Of a DNA stretch of 64,000 nt, positions 33,945 through 43,599 are shown one piece after another (the first letter of the stretch is position 1; each line of letters opens with the position of its first letter). The notes under the pieces are model-generated. The model worked only from the letters and a program-made list of their open reading frames with translations, ran no database searches and had not been told where the DNA came from. The translations under genes and the position numbers were made by a program. The DNA comes from Desulfoluna spongiiphila (lineage in GTDB: Bacteria; Desulfobacterota; Desulfobacteria; Desulfobacterales; Desulfolunaceae). Where the stretch lies: contig NZ_FMUX01000001.1 of NCBI RefSeq assembly GCF_900101345.1, forward strand, positions 62,001-126,000, in the 5' to 3' direction.

Positions 33945-35258
33945 TTACAGCGATTGTACCAACCTGCTCTCTACGGGCCGATTCCCGGGCCAGGAAAGGG
34001 TAAAGCGGGCACCACCCATGGGGGAATCGTCCACCGTGACGGTGCCTTTGTGGGCCACAACGATGCGCTTGACGATGGAGAGCCCGAGTCCGTAGCCCCC
34101 GGACTTTCTGTTGCGGCTGTTGTCCAGGCGGGCAAAGGGCTCGAAGATGCGGACGCGGTTGACCTCAGGAATCCCGGGGCCGTCGTCGTCCACCAGGATA
34201 CGCACCATTCGGTCATTGTTCACCACCGAGACACGCACCCGGGAAGCGGCGTGCCCCATGGCATTACGAATGAGGTTTCTCACGGCCCAGGCCATGTACT
34301 GGGGGTCGAACCAGAATTCAAGGGGCTCCTCCGGGGCCGTCAGCTCAAGCCGGACGCCATCGGTTGCTTCCTCACAGGCCACGAGGTACCGAAGCCAGGC
34401 GATCATGTCGTGGGCTTCCGGCTCCACCTGGCCGGTATCCCGGTCGAACCGGGCGTAGGAGAGCATCTCCTCCACCAGGGTCTCGATCTCCCCCACATCC
34501 CGCTCAATTCCCTGAAAATAGCGTTCCTGCTCCCCTTGTGTTTTTCCGGTCTTAACCATCTCCATGCCGAACCGAATCCGGGACAGGGGGGTTCGCAACT
34601 CATGGGAGACCGCGTTGGTCAGCTCCTTGTGGGACGCGATCAGTTTTTCGATGCGCTCAGCCATGCCGTTAAAGGTGAGCTTCAAATCCGCAAGGCTTGA
34701 AAACCGGGAAGCCCTGGCCCGTGAGGTAAAATCTCCCCGTCCGAAGGCCCGGGCAGCCTCCTCCATCCGGGACAGGTCCCGCCAGAGAAAAAGCGACCAG
34801 ACAAAAACCGGAATGGCAAGCACCACAAAGACCATCACCACCATGAGAAACTGGATGATCTCAATGTTCTTCAGCTCCGGCAAAGGCCCTATGCACAGGC
34901 TGTAATCGCTGCCGGGAATTTTCTGGACCAGCACCTCCACCTGCGTGCTGGACGACACGATGCGCCCCTCTGCGTATGCCTGGTGGTATGCCTCCGGAAG
35001 CCGGACCGTCTTGTTCCTCTCCACGGTGATGGGGTAATCAAAGGAGCGGTTAAGCCCGTCCAGGTACCCCTGCCAGGCGCTCTCGGGCATGGAGGTGAGG
35101 TCCCCGATGATGAGAGAAAAAATGCCCCGGAACTCGGACCGTTCCTCTTCGAGCTCGATTCCCTGCATCAGGTGATCCACAATGGGGACCACCCCCAGGG
35201 CGATGAAGAGCACCGAGCAGGTGATGAGCACATAAATGGTAAAAAAGATGCGTTTCAC
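33945..35258 (-). CDS. Sensor histidine kinase (RstB/EnvZ-like)
   Basis: 437 residues. TM helices at about 5-25 and 136-158 flank a periplasmic domain of about 110 residues, followed by HAMP (about 160-212), HisKA with NAVSHELRTPLSRIRFGM (phospho-His219) and a HATPase with NLIRNAMGHA, DDGPGIPEVNRVRIFEPF and GGYGLGLSIVKRI. It autophosphorylates in response to an envelope signal and passes phosphate to the adjacent response regulator. It begins 36 nt after that regulator's stop. The layout RR-HK downstream of a LtaS-like/PAP2 pair suggests a link to envelope lipid modification. Confidence 0.92.
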   Translation of the reverse strand: MKRIFFTIYVLITCSVLFIALGVVPIVDHLMQGIELEEERSEFRGIFSLIIGDLTSMPESAWQGYLDGLNRSFDYPITVERNKTVRLPEAYHQAYAEGRIVSSSTQVEVLVQKIPGSDYSLCIGPLPELKNIEIIQFLMVVMVFVVLAIPVFVWSLFLWRDLSRMEEAARAFGRGDFTSRARASRFSSLADLKLTFNGMAERIEKLIASHKELTNAVSHELRTPLSRIRFGMEMVKTGKTQGEQERYFQGIERDVGEIETLVEEMLSYARFDRDTGQVEPEAHDMIAWLRYLVACEEATDGVRLELTAPEEPLEFWFDPQYMAWAVRNLIRNAMGHAASRVRVSVVNNDRMVRILVDDDGPGIPEVNRVRIFEPFARLDNSRNRKSGGYGLGLSIVKRIVVAHKGTVTVDDSPMGGARFTLSWPGNRPVESRLVQSL

Positions 35259-35294
35259 GGGCGAGGGCCTCCGCTACACGGGCAGGTGTCGTCA

Positions 35295-36032
35295 TCAGCC
35301 ATGGTTCGTCGCCTCCCAGGCGTCCGTCACGAAAAGGTAGCCGCTGCCCCACACCGTTTTGATGCGTTCGGGTGTCTCGGGGTTCTCTTCCAGCTTCCGC
35401 CTCAGCCGTGAAATACAGATGTCGATGGAGCGATCGATCCCGTCGTACTCCCGCCCTTTGAGTTCACGGCTCAGATCATCCCGGCTGAGGATATCTCCGG
35501 CATGGGAGGCCAGGACCCGGAGGGTGTCAAACTCCGTGGTGGAGAGTTTCACCTCTTCACCGCAAAAACTCACGGATCGCGTGGTCATCCTGATCTCCAG
35601 CGCACCAAAATGGAGGTCCCTTGTGTCGCCCTTTGCCCCGGCTGTGGGGGCGGTCCCTTCGTAGCGCCTGAAAAGGGCCCGGATCCGTGCCAGCAGCACC
35701 CGGGGTTCCACCGGCTTCTTCACATAGTCATCGGCCCCCATCTCAAGGCCCGCCACCTGGTCCATGTCGTCTTCCCGGGCCGTCAGCATCAAAATAGGCC
35801 CGGGATAAAGGGGCCTCACCTCTCGGCAGACGGACAGGCCGTCCAGTCCGGGAAGCATCAGGTCAAGGATGACCAGATCCGGTCGCGACGAAACGATAAC
35901 GGGCACCGCCTCGTCACCGGCATGCACCTGGGTCACGTGATAGCCGTTCTGCCCAAGGTACTCACTGATCAAACCCGCCAGAGGAAGATCGTCCTCCACA
36001 AGCAGCACCTCTTTGGCCCCCGATGTACTCAC
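35295..36032 (-). CDS. OmpR-family response regulator (RstA-like)
   Basis: 245 residues from GTG 36032 (AAGGAGG 5 nt upstream); upstream in-frame codons have no regulator sequence. The receiver has LLVEDDLP (acidic pair), phospho-acceptor D57 in LVILDLMLPGLDG and the K in DDYVKKPVEP. The winged-helix C-terminus (LSTTEFDTLRVLASHAGDIL, then YDGIDRSIDICISRLRRKLE and IKTVWGSGYLF) binds DNA. It is partner of the downstream histidine kinase. Confidence 0.93.
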   Translation of the reverse strand: MSTSGAKEVLLVEDDLPLAGLISEYLGQNGYHVTQVHAGDEAVPVIVSSRPDLVILDLMLPGLDGLSVCREVRPLYPGPILMLTAREDDMDQVAGLEMGADDYVKKPVEPRVLLARIRALFRRYEGTAPTAGAKGDTRDLHFGALEIRMTTRSVSFCGEEVKLSTTEFDTLRVLASHAGDILSRDDLSRELKGREYDGIDRSIDICISRLRRKLEENPETPERIKTVWGSGYLFVTDAWEATNHG

Positions 36033-36242
36033 ATCCACCTCCTTGAGATCATAAAACAGCCCCTTTTGTATTCGATACACACATCCATTGCGTGTCAGTC
36101 CCACCCCGCACCGCTTTACACCATCACTTCACAGGGGTCACGTCAAGGGTATCCCCGTCCGCCATAAACCAGAAGCCCTTTTATAAAAAAGGATAACCAT
36201 GGTGACGCGCCTTGCCGTCCGAAGATCCGACCAGCCTGCCCC

Positions 36243-36956
36243 TTAAATTACCACAGCGAGCCGCCCTTCCGGGTGTACTTTTCTCGCCACCGCCACAAGG
36301 CAATCAATGAGGATCCAGGCGGCCACCATCGTCACGACGGTGTGGCTGAGGAAATGGGCCCCCTTCATCATCTGGTAGCCCCCCATCACCCACCCCAGGG
36401 CAAGGCCGGTGACCAGCCCGGCCATCTTGTGTCGTTTTTTTCGAAACACATGGGTCAGGACCATGAGGGCAAATCCCCCGGAGGCGTGGCCCGCGGGAAA
36501 ACAGCGACCGGAATCGCAGCTCCCGCAGGCCACCGGGTACGGTTCGAAAAGCTTCACATAGGGCCGGTCCCCGCCGTAACGCTCAATCTGCGAGGGGCAG
36601 TAGATGTTGGTCACATCTTTTAAGCTGGCAATGGTCAGGGGCACCACAGAAAGGGCCAGGATCATCATCAGGCATCGCTGCCTCGAAAAAAACACCCCCG
36701 ATCCCCCACCGCCCTTTTTCCTGAAGGAGAGACCGTATGCCACCAGCAGGGCCACGCCAAAGGCGATGATCGCCCCCTTGATCCCCGTGTAAAAGAGAAG
36801 ACGCGGGACCGGGGCGTCGCGGTCCACCAGCCAAAGGCCGGTCTCGACATTGAACAGGCGGTCCTGGACCCAAAGGTCCAGGTCGGTCATCTCAAAAAGG
36901 GCCATAACAGCCCCAAGCACTGCCACGCCAAGGGCGCACCGTTTTACGCACCCCAT
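36243..36956 (-). CDS. PAP2-family membrane phosphatase
   Basis: 237 residues with about six membrane helices. Acid-phosphatase motifs: the KDVTNIYCPSQIERYGG block, CFPAGHASGGFALM (the SGH-type motif, here AGHASG) and GGYQMMKGAHFLSHTVVT (SRx5HxxxD-like). Likely dephosphorylates a lipid phosphate such as undecaprenyl pyrophosphate, phosphatidylglycerol phosphate or lipid A. Its first 13 bp overlap the end of the LtaS-like gene, so the two are translated together; the pair may move and recycle lipid-linked phosphate groups. Confidence 0.87.
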   Translation of the reverse strand: MGCVKRCALGVAVLGAVMALFEMTDLDLWVQDRLFNVETGLWLVDRDAPVPRLLFYTGIKGAIIAFGVALLVAYGLSFRKKGGGGSGVFFSRQRCLMMILALSVVPLTIASLKDVTNIYCPSQIERYGGDRPYVKLFEPYPVACGSCDSGRCFPAGHASGGFALMVLTHVFRKKRHKMAGLVTGLALGWVMGGYQMMKGAHFLSHTVVTMVAAWILIDCLVAVARKVHPEGRLAVVI

Positions 36957-38962
36957 CCCGGTTCCCCTTTGATGCGCCGCGTCATGCCGTTCTTGTAAAG
37001 CCAGGAAGCAGACTGGTAGTAACTGATGGCGTCGGTCAGGTCGGCGTCCCGAACGCCCGTCCGAACCTGCTTTTTGGTCACCCGGTCGTACACATAGGTC
37101 TCGCTGCCCCCTTTGGGCAGGAGCACCGTGAGGCGATCCCCTTTCAGGTACCCCAGCTTCTGATAGGTTCCCACAAAGGCGCGCTCCTCATCAGGTTTCA
37201 TGGTGAGGATGTTCCTGCCAAGGAACTTGCTGTCATAATCCCAGTTCAAAAGGGCAAGAAGGGTCGGGGCCACGTCGATCTGGGAGCAGAGCTTGCTGAT
37301 ACGCGCAGGCTCGATGGTTTTAGGGCTGTACAGGATCAGGGGGATTTCATACTTGCGAAGGGGAAGGCTGGTCTTCCCGGCGCTGCTGCCGCAATGATCC
37401 GCCACAAAGACAAAGAGGGTGTCGTCGAACCAGGGCTTCTCCCGGGCCGCCTTCATAAACTCACCCACGGCATAATCGGTGTACTTCACCCCGCCGGCGC
37501 GTCCCGTCTTGACCGGGATGTCGATCTTGCCCTCCGGGTAGGTGTAGGGACGGTGGTTGGAGGTGGTAAAGACAAAGTTCATAAAGGGCTTGCCTGCAGC
37601 CCAGGAGGCATCGGCCTCTTTGAGGGAGCGGTTGAAAAGATCCCCGTCGCAGACCCCCCAGATGTTGGCAAAGGTTTTCTCGCCTGCGGACATATCGGTC
37701 CTGTCCACCACGGAGAACCCGTTGTTGCCGTAGTAATAGTTCATGTTGTCAAAATAGCCGTAACCGCCGTAGACCCACTTGGTGTCGTAGCCCCTCTCCT
37801 TGAAGAGGTAGCCCAGGGAAAACATGCCCTCGTTACCGGGGCGCTTCACGATGCTGCGACCCGCCGTGGGAACCGTGGACAGGGTCAGGGCCTCCAGCCC
37901 ACGCACCGACCGGGTGCCCGTGGCATAGAAGTTATCGAAAAAGAGCCCCCCTTGCGCCAGCCTGTCGAGGTTGGGGGTCAGCCCCGAGCCGTTTCCGAAG
38001 ATGCCCATGTACTCAGCGCTCATGCTCTCGATGGTCACGAGCATGATGTTGAGGCGTTTTTCGTCGCCGGGGTTGACCACCCTGCGGGTGATATCCTCGG
38101 GTGACTCGCTTATAAACTCAGAGTTGTCCGTTGCCACCATCTCCCGCAGGCGGGTCAGCATTGCGGTGGTGTCACGCCCATCGTAAAAGGTGGCGTAATC
38201 GAGGTCGTTGTTCCGAAAGGCCGCAAAAAGCTCGTACAGCCCGTTTTTGGCAAGCTCGTTGTTAAACGCATTGTCAGAGACACGCACCCGCGAACTGTCC
38301 ACCCCCAGAAAGCAGACCACCGGGATCATGAGGCACATGAAGCCGGTGGCCGCACGGTGCTTTAAATGGCAAGGCGCCGTCAGGGCATCCCTGAAAACCC
38401 GGCTCCGGGCGCAAAAAAAATAGATGAGGCTCGAGGGCACGAGAAGACCCGCCAGAAGGGGGTAGACCGGATAGGACTCCATGATGTTGCCGATCACCTC
38501 GGTGGTGTACACCAGATAATCCACGGCAATGAAGTTAAACCGCTTGCCGAACTCATCCCAGAAGAGCCACTCGGCCACCACCCCGTAGCAGAGGACATAC
38601 ACGCCGACAAAGAAAAAGAGGTGAACCACGGGCAGGTGAAACCGATGCCGGAACACCCGGTCCGGGACCAGGATAAAGTAGAGGACAACGGGGATGATAA
38701 AATAAAAGGCGGTGATGCCGTCAAAAAAAAGGCCTACCCCGTAGATGGCTCCCACCTGCGTCAACCCGAAATCCACCTGGGAGGCGGACAGGATCATGAG
38801 AAGGGTTCGGGTGATGGCGTTGACCCCGAGGTAGACCCCGACAAAGAGGCCGAGCAGGGAAAAACGGTCGATGAACAAAGAACGAAACCCCTCACGAAAC
38901 CGCCGAAACAAGCCGGAATCGTGGCGCTGAGACTGATTCGGGACACAAGGATAATCGGTCAT
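36944..38962 (-). CDS. LTA-synthase family phosphotransferase (sulfatase fold)
   Basis: 672 residues: five membrane helices in the first 220 residues, then an alkaline-phosphatase/sulfatase domain. IMLVTIESMSAEYMGIFG supplies the metal-binding Glu, ATGTRSVRGLEAL the nucleophile Thr, VFVADHCGSS the C-terminal metal-binding Asp-His, TTSNHRPYTYP the substrate-pocket His. The family transfers phosphoglycerol or phosphoethanolamine to glycans or lipids in the periplasm; in Gram-negatives typically to OPG or LPS. It is co-transcribed with the PAP2 gene and perhaps with the two-component system. Confidence 0.9.
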   Translation of the reverse strand: MTDYPCVPNQSQRHDSGLFRRFREGFRSLFIDRFSLLGLFVGVYLGVNAITRTLLMILSASQVDFGLTQVGAIYGVGLFFDGITAFYFIIPVVLYFILVPDRVFRHRFHLPVVHLFFFVGVYVLCYGVVAEWLFWDEFGKRFNFIAVDYLVYTTEVIGNIMESYPVYPLLAGLLVPSSLIYFFCARSRVFRDALTAPCHLKHRAATGFMCLMIPVVCFLGVDSSRVRVSDNAFNNELAKNGLYELFAAFRNNDLDYATFYDGRDTTAMLTRLREMVATDNSEFISESPEDITRRVVNPGDEKRLNIMLVTIESMSAEYMGIFGNGSGLTPNLDRLAQGGLFFDNFYATGTRSVRGLEALTLSTVPTAGRSIVKRPGNEGMFSLGYLFKERGYDTKWVYGGYGYFDNMNYYYGNNGFSVVDRTDMSAGEKTFANIWGVCDGDLFNRSLKEADASWAAGKPFMNFVFTTSNHRPYTYPEGKIDIPVKTGRAGGVKYTDYAVGEFMKAAREKPWFDDTLFVFVADHCGSSAGKTSLPLRKYEIPLILYSPKTIEPARISKLCSQIDVAPTLLALLNWDYDSKFLGRNILTMKPDEERAFVGTYQKLGYLKGDRLTVLLPKGGSETYVYDRVTKKQVRTGVRDADLTDAISYYQSASWLYKNGMTRRIKGEPGWGA

Positions 38963-39396
38963 TTTTTTGCCTATGCTAAGGAAGGTGTTAAGGGAAAAAA
39001 GCGATGTGATCCCCCGTCTCCAAAGAGCCCCCTGCCGCCTTCAGTCGGTCAGGCACCACAAACGCGCGGCTGCCTGAGCAGGTGGGCTCCTTTGGAGCGG
39101 AGATTCAACCCGAATCTTTCGGGTGTGTTCGCTGCAGGGACACCATGCCGAATCGCCATCCTTTTGTCTGTTGGGGAAGTGTAACGGTCTGTTGCAAGCT
39201 GTGCGAAGGCAATGGGAACAAAGGGAACACGGGGCCGCCAACGCCCCCTTTTGGCAGGTGGTTCCCTGTTTGTAGCAAAATGTACACAAGGGACGCTGCC
39301 CCTTGAAATCAGACACCCCACACGCTACATTCACGAAGCAGAATCACGTTCACCGTCACCCCCTTGCGCAGCAAGGACCGTTGAAAGGCCGCCACC
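38963..39396. other. 434-bp intergenic region
   Basis: Lies between divergent LtaS-like and hydrolase genes. Open frames on both strands overlap each other, are Cys- or Arg-rich and have no ribosome sites. I see no known motif. Confidence 0.4.
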
Positions 39397-40131
39397 ATGA
39401 CACAAAAAGAGATCACCATCCCCGTCTCGGGGCTCCACCTCAAAGCCGTCCTCCACATGCCCGAGGCAACAAACCCACCCGTTGTCATCGGCTCCCACGG
39501 TCTGCTCTCCACCAAGGACTCAGGGAAGCAGCTCACCCTGGCTGCGCGCTGCAACGCCTTCGGCGCCGCCTACCTGAGGCTGGATCACCGGGGCTGCGGG
39601 GACAGCGAAGGGCGATTCCTCGACACCACCCTTGCCACCCGCGTGGACGACCTCCTGGCAGCATCCGGGCTCCTCCGGGACATGGGCCTTGCCGATAACG
39701 GCCTGGCCCTTTTCGGCAGCAGCATGGGCGGCGCCACCTGCCTGGCTTCCTGGCAGCTCCTCATGGACCGGGGCTTTCCCATAAAGGGCATGGTGAGCCT
39801 GGCCGCCCCCGTGGACGGCACCGGGATCACCGAAGCGGCCATCGCCGCCCAGAAAGAACTCCACGACGTCCCCCTTTCCTACTACCAGGAGAACATGGGA
39901 TTTGACATCACCCCCGGGCTCTCCGGCATCCACCACATCCTCGTGGTCCACGGGGACAACGACGAAATCGTCCCCATCGGCAACGCCCACAAGATCATGG
40001 CTGAGACCGGACCCCCCAAAGACCTCATCATCAACCACGGCGGCGACCACCGCATGAGCGACGCCGACCACCAGGCCCGCTTCTTCACCCGCGCCACCGC
40101 CTGGCTGAAAACAGCGCTTCTGGAAAGCTAA
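39397..40131 (+). CDS. Alpha/beta hydrolase
   Basis: 244 residues. VVIGSHGLLST (oxyanion region), LRLDHRGCGDSEG, nucleophile S109 in LFGSSMGGATC, acid in VVHGDNDEIVP and His in HGGDHRMSD complete the triad. Cytoplasmic (no signal peptide). Substrate unknown; resembles small esterase or dienelactone-hydrolase-like members. ATG 39397 follows AAGGCCGCC. Monocistronic, followed by two copies of the dispersed repeat. Confidence 0.88.
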   Translation: MTQKEITIPVSGLHLKAVLHMPEATNPPVVIGSHGLLSTKDSGKQLTLAARCNAFGAAYLRLDHRGCGDSEGRFLDTTLATRVDDLLAASGLLRDMGLADNGLALFGSSMGGATCLASWQLLMDRGFPIKGMVSLAAPVDGTGITEAAIAAQKELHDVPLSYYQENMGFDITPGLSGIHHILVVHGDNDEIVPIGNAHKIMAETGPPKDLIINHGGDHRMSDADHQARFFTRATAWLKTALLES

Positions 40132-40144
40132 ACAACAAAGAAAT

Positions 40145-40185
40145 GCCTCCGGCGGCCCTGCCGGGGGCTAAACTTTTAAAAAGTT
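40145..40185. repeat. GCCTCCGGCGGC repeat, short copy
   Basis: GCCTCCGGCGGCCCTGCCGG followed by AACTTTTAAAAAGTT palindrome; a truncated member of the dispersed family, 48 bp before a full inverted copy. Confidence 0.55.
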
Positions 40186-40232
40186 GAACAAATAGGTCTC
40201 AGAAAAATGCCTTGAATGGATTTTGTTTTAAA

Positions 40233-40316
40233 GGCGGATATGATTTGACCCGAGGAACGAGGGGCAAAACGCATCCGCAACCTGCTTTCAAGGTGGCACA
40301 CCTTGCCGCCGGAGGC
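40233..40316. repeat. Dispersed hairpin repeat, full copy (minus orientation)
   Basis: Read on the minus strand: GCCTCCGGCGGCAAGG, the AAGGTGTGCCACCTT palindrome, then a hairpin GCGGAT...ATCCGC whose tip is GCCCC-TCGTTCCTC-GGG. Same loop as the 27999 and 32921 hairpins with an unrelated lower stem. Confidence 0.8.
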
Positions 40317-40356
40317 TGCTTTTTGAACCGACTGGAACCATAAAAGGCAGGACATA

Positions 40357-41178
40357 ATGAACAGACAGATTCGGCAGGCGGCGCGACCCAACGAGCACGG
40401 GCATGACATGCTTTCCGAGACGGAGACCGAACGGATTGCCGGTGGGGCGGGGCTGATTCTTACGGACATTTACAACGCGGCCCTTGAGATGGGCATCTGG
40501 CCCGAACGGTATGTGCGAAACGCGGGGAGTTTTTCGTCTGACGAGCAAAGGCAGCTCTTGGGGAAGGTGGTGGCCGTGGCCGGGTGCGGCGGGCTTGGGG
40601 GGTACATTGCCCAGTTCCTGGCCCGCATGGGGGTGGGAGGTTTGCGGCTGTTTGATCCCGATGTGTACGAGGCGAGCAACCTGAACCGCCAGGTGTTCGC
40701 TTCCAGCGACACCCTGGGCGCAGGCAAGGCGGAGACGGCCCGGGCGGCGCTGTCTGCCGTCAACCCATCCGTATCGGTGACGGCCCACAGGCTGGACGTC
40801 ACCGGGGACAAGGCCCGGCCGCATCTCACCGGCGTGGACCTCGTGGCCGATGGTCTGGACAGCTTAGGTGACCGGGCCAGGCTCTCGGAGCTGGCCCGCG
40901 CTTTGAAGGTCCCCATGGTCCATGCCGCCATCTCCGGTTTTGAAGCCCGGGTCATGGTGCTCTGGCCCGAGGGGCCCTCCTTCGGCGAGCTCTTCGGAGC
41001 AGAGGCCGAGACCACTGCCGAGGCCACCCTCGGCACCCCGGCCGTCACCCCTGCTGTGGCGGCCGGTCTTCAGTGCTCCCAGATCGTGGGGGTGCTCCTA
41101 GGCAAGGTCTCCCCTGCAGAGACCCCCATGGTGCACATGGACCTCATGGAGATGCGCACCGAGGTGTTTCATTTCTGA
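40357..41178 (+). CDS. ThiF/MoeB/HesA-family E1-like adenylyltransferase
   Basis: 273 residues. VAVAGCGGLGGYIAQFLARM (about 73-92) is the nucleotide loop; FDPDVYEASNLNRQVF supplies the conserved Asp and Arg; LVADGLDSLGDR the ATP-side Asp. The CxxC zinc pairs of MoeB/ThiF are absent. An N-terminal extension of about 60 residues with no known domain precedes the fold. The family adenylates ubiquitin-like sulfur carriers (thiamin, Moco) or related substrates; no sulfur carrier gene is adjacent, so the pathway is open. The nearby molybdoenzyme (48564) makes a Moco link possible. Confidence 0.88.
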   Translation: MNRQIRQAARPNEHGHDMLSETETERIAGGAGLILTDIYNAALEMGIWPERYVRNAGSFSSDEQRQLLGKVVAVAGCGGLGGYIAQFLARMGVGGLRLFDPDVYEASNLNRQVFASSDTLGAGKAETARAALSAVNPSVSVTAHRLDVTGDKARPHLTGVDLVADGLDSLGDRARLSELARALKVPMVHAAISGFEARVMVLWPEGPSFGELFGAEAETTAEATLGTPAVTPAVAAGLQCSQIVGVLLGKVSPAETPMVHMDLMEMRTEVFHF

Positions 41179-41221
41179 CCCTCCCCGTTCTTACCGCCGG
41201 GATGAATCAAAAAAGCCTGAA

Positions 41222-41758
41222 TCAAAAGGTGCAGAAAAGGGCGGTGGTCAAATCAAAGAGGATAATCTCGTCCGTGGACCCGAACCCCCGGTTGAAACCG
41301 GCCCCGCAGGTCACCCCGAGGTGAGGGGTAAGGGGAAAATCCACCCCGACGCCAAACCGGGCAACCCCACCTGAACGTGAATCGTCGGTGCCGGCAGGCA
41401 CGTCGTCGGCCTCCAGCTCAAGGACCCCAACCCCTGCGGAAATGTATCCGATGCTCTTGTCCCCCATGGAGGAGAGGTACCGCGCACCGAAGGTGACCAT
41501 GGAGACGGATGCGTCCCCGCGGGTGAGGTCGTTGTCCACTTCAAAGTGATTGCTCGTTGCCCCGTAGACTTCCAGCTCCACGGAAGGGGCCACACGGTAC
41601 CCCAGGGTCAGGTACCCCCCGGCACCGGCATCCTGGTTGACGGAGTCGTAAAACAGGCTGGGGCCTGCGGAAAGACGGAAGGTGTTGCCCTCACCTGCAA
41701 AGGCGGTCTGGCCCAGCAGCACGAGGATGGCTGTCACTGCGATGATCATTCGTTTCAT
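41222..41758 (-). CDS. Outer-membrane beta-barrel protein A
   Basis: 178 residues with a signal peptide (MKRMIIAVTAILVLLGQTAFA). Alternating aromatic/hydrophobic strands such as SVELEVYGATSNHFEV and GARYLSSMGDKSIGYISAG, ending in TTALFCTF with a terminal Phe, as outer-membrane barrels do. Probably an eight-stranded OmpW/OmpA-like barrel. It is the same length as, and clearly paralogous to, the plus-strand gene at 42695 (shared pattern TLGYRVAP, DLTRGDASVSMVTFG, GFNRGFGSTDE). Function unknown. Confidence 0.82.
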   Translation of the reverse strand: MKRMIIAVTAILVLLGQTAFAGEGNTFRLSAGPSLFYDSVNQDAGAGGYLTLGYRVAPSVELEVYGATSNHFEVDNDLTRGDASVSMVTFGARYLSSMGDKSIGYISAGVGVLELEADDVPAGTDDSRSGGVARFGVGVDFPLTPHLGVTCGAGFNRGFGSTDEIILFDLTTALFCTF

Positions 41759-42694
41759 GGTGGTCTGTCCTTACCTATTCAAATCCCTGTTAAAAGGGGT
41801 TTTCTGTCTGTTTGTTCGTCCCTTGCGCCACACGCGCCAGGGGTACATCGATTCCCGCCCATGCGGGGTCCTATCATGCCAATCGGAAGTCTTGCCGGGC
41901 CATGCCCTCACCACCGGGTGAACCGGGCGCCATCCCATCACGGGGGATGATCGATCCAGGCATATATCGAGTCCGAAAAAGAGTGCGTCTCCACGTTTTC
42001 ATCTCTCCTGCCATGCACTGCAGCCCTTAGGCTCCGGCCCCGCTGAAACCCGGTATGCCATGGCTGCTGAGCACAGGTAAAAAAAAGAAATCCTTCAACT
42101 GCATTTAAGCTAACAATGAACTCCTGAAAATCAAGCGGTGCATTCATACAACACGCCACAATCAACTGCAATAACAATACGCTGTGCTGCTACAAAGAAC
42201 AGCGTACAGGACATTGTACACACACCCCGTATCCTGTGAGGAAACACGGCATGCGCACACATCTTTCTTAGAAAAGCAAAGCGTATCGGTAAAAAAGGCC
42301 CCTCCCCTGCCGAGGGCATCTCCACGGACAACAGCGAGGGAAACCACACGTCTCGACGGCGTGGCCAAATTTCAGGAAGAGATCTACTGCAAATGATGGT
42401 TTGGAGTTGCGAGCCGGGTCGCACGCGTAGTATCATGAACCATTGAATCAATGTAATACGTCCCATCCGTTGTCATATGGCATGCAGGCGGTTACAGAAC
42501 AGACCTCCCACTGACGGTTCGCTTCCCGTTTATGCGCTGTCGCCCCTTCCCCCAGTCACCCTGCCCTCGTTCCCACGCCCTCGGCGCTCCCCACGCACCT
42601 GAGAAACATCCATGGCAAGGACCGAGAGATGTCACGTACCGCGGCCCTTGTGTTACGGGCACCCGTCAAAACCAACCTTCTAAGGATACGGCTC
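41759..42694. other. 936-bp divergent intergenic region between barrel paralogues
   Basis: No gene is recognised. Both ends carry a TAAGGA ribosome site before the barrel start codons. The centre (about 42040-42260) is AT-rich. No promoter stands out clearly. The length suggests an unseen small RNA or a lost gene, but I find no direct support. Confidence 0.4.
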
Positions 42695-43231
42695 ATGAAA
42701 CGAATCACCCTTTTATCCGCAGCCATTCTGGTGATGCTGGGGTCAGTGGCCCTGGCAGAAAACGGGCCTTCATTCAGGATTTCTGCAGGCCCCACCATGC
42801 TCTTTGACCCCTCGACCCAGGAATCGGGCATTGGTGGCCATGTCACCCTGGGGTACCAGGTGGCGCCTGCATGGGAGATTGAGCTCTACGGGGCATCGAG
42901 CGACCATTTTGACATGAAAAACGATCTCACCTCCGGCGATGCCTCCATATCCCTGGTGACCCTGGGCGGGCGGTACCTTTCCTCCTTCAGCGGCAAAACC
43001 AGGGGCTTTATCGCCTTTGGGGCCGGCGTGATGGAGATTGAGGCGGAGGACTCCCCGGCAGGGGACGACGACACCCGCAGCGGTGGCATCGGACGGTTCG
43101 GGGTCGGCATTGATCACGCGTTCATCCCCAACCTGGGAGTCACCATGGGCGCCGGTTTCAACCGCGGCTTCGGGGATACGGATGAAGTCGTCCTCTACGA
43201 CTTGACCTTCTCCATATTCTGCGCGTTTTAG
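42695..43231 (+). CDS. Outer-membrane beta-barrel protein B (paralogue of the 41222 gene)
   Basis: 178 residues from ATG 42695 (TAAGGA 9 nt upstream). Signal peptide MKRITLLSAAILVMLGSVAL, barrel strands WEIELYGASSDHFDM, GGRYLSSFSGKTRGFIAFG and a C-terminal FSIFCAF. It aligns without gaps to barrel A over its full length, sharing APxxExELYGAxSxHF and GFNRGFGxTDE. The upstream in-frame extension to 42629 is not conserved. Probably arose by inverted duplication; specialised roles cannot be told. Confidence 0.83.
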   Translation: MKRITLLSAAILVMLGSVALAENGPSFRISAGPTMLFDPSTQESGIGGHVTLGYQVAPAWEIELYGASSDHFDMKNDLTSGDASISLVTLGGRYLSSFSGKTRGFIAFGAGVMEIEAEDSPAGDDDTRSGGIGRFGVGIDHAFIPNLGVTMGAGFNRGFGDTDEVVLYDLTFSIFCAF

Positions 43232-43599
43232 GTTTACGGGCCACAAAAAAACGGTCCCCTGGTCCCCTGAAATATCCCTTCCCGGGGTGCGCCATGCACC
43301 CCAAGGGGGACCAGAACCTGCCCTGTTAACTTGATAACGACGAGCTGAGAAAAAAAGGCTGTCGTGGAGGGGAACCCTTGTGCCTGTATATTTCATATGT
43401 TAAATACATTCCTGATTTTCCAAACATTGCCCGATCCCACAAAAGACGCCACGGCCCCCCCCATGTGACCGATGCATATTGCGCAAACGGCACGAGGGCT
43501 TGCGGCCCCTTGTCTTTCATCCGGGCGTAACCATCGACAACTCGAAAAGGCAACGCGCAGTGCAATGCCGATGAAAACGCCCCTTGAAAGGCCACCTCC
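43232..43599. other. 368-bp intergenic region
   Basis: Contains GGGGTGC-N5-GCACCCC inside an outer CTGGTCCCCT/AGGGGGACCAG pairing (about 43260-43316), a compound hairpin without T-run after barrel B. The rest shows no feature. Confidence 0.4.
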
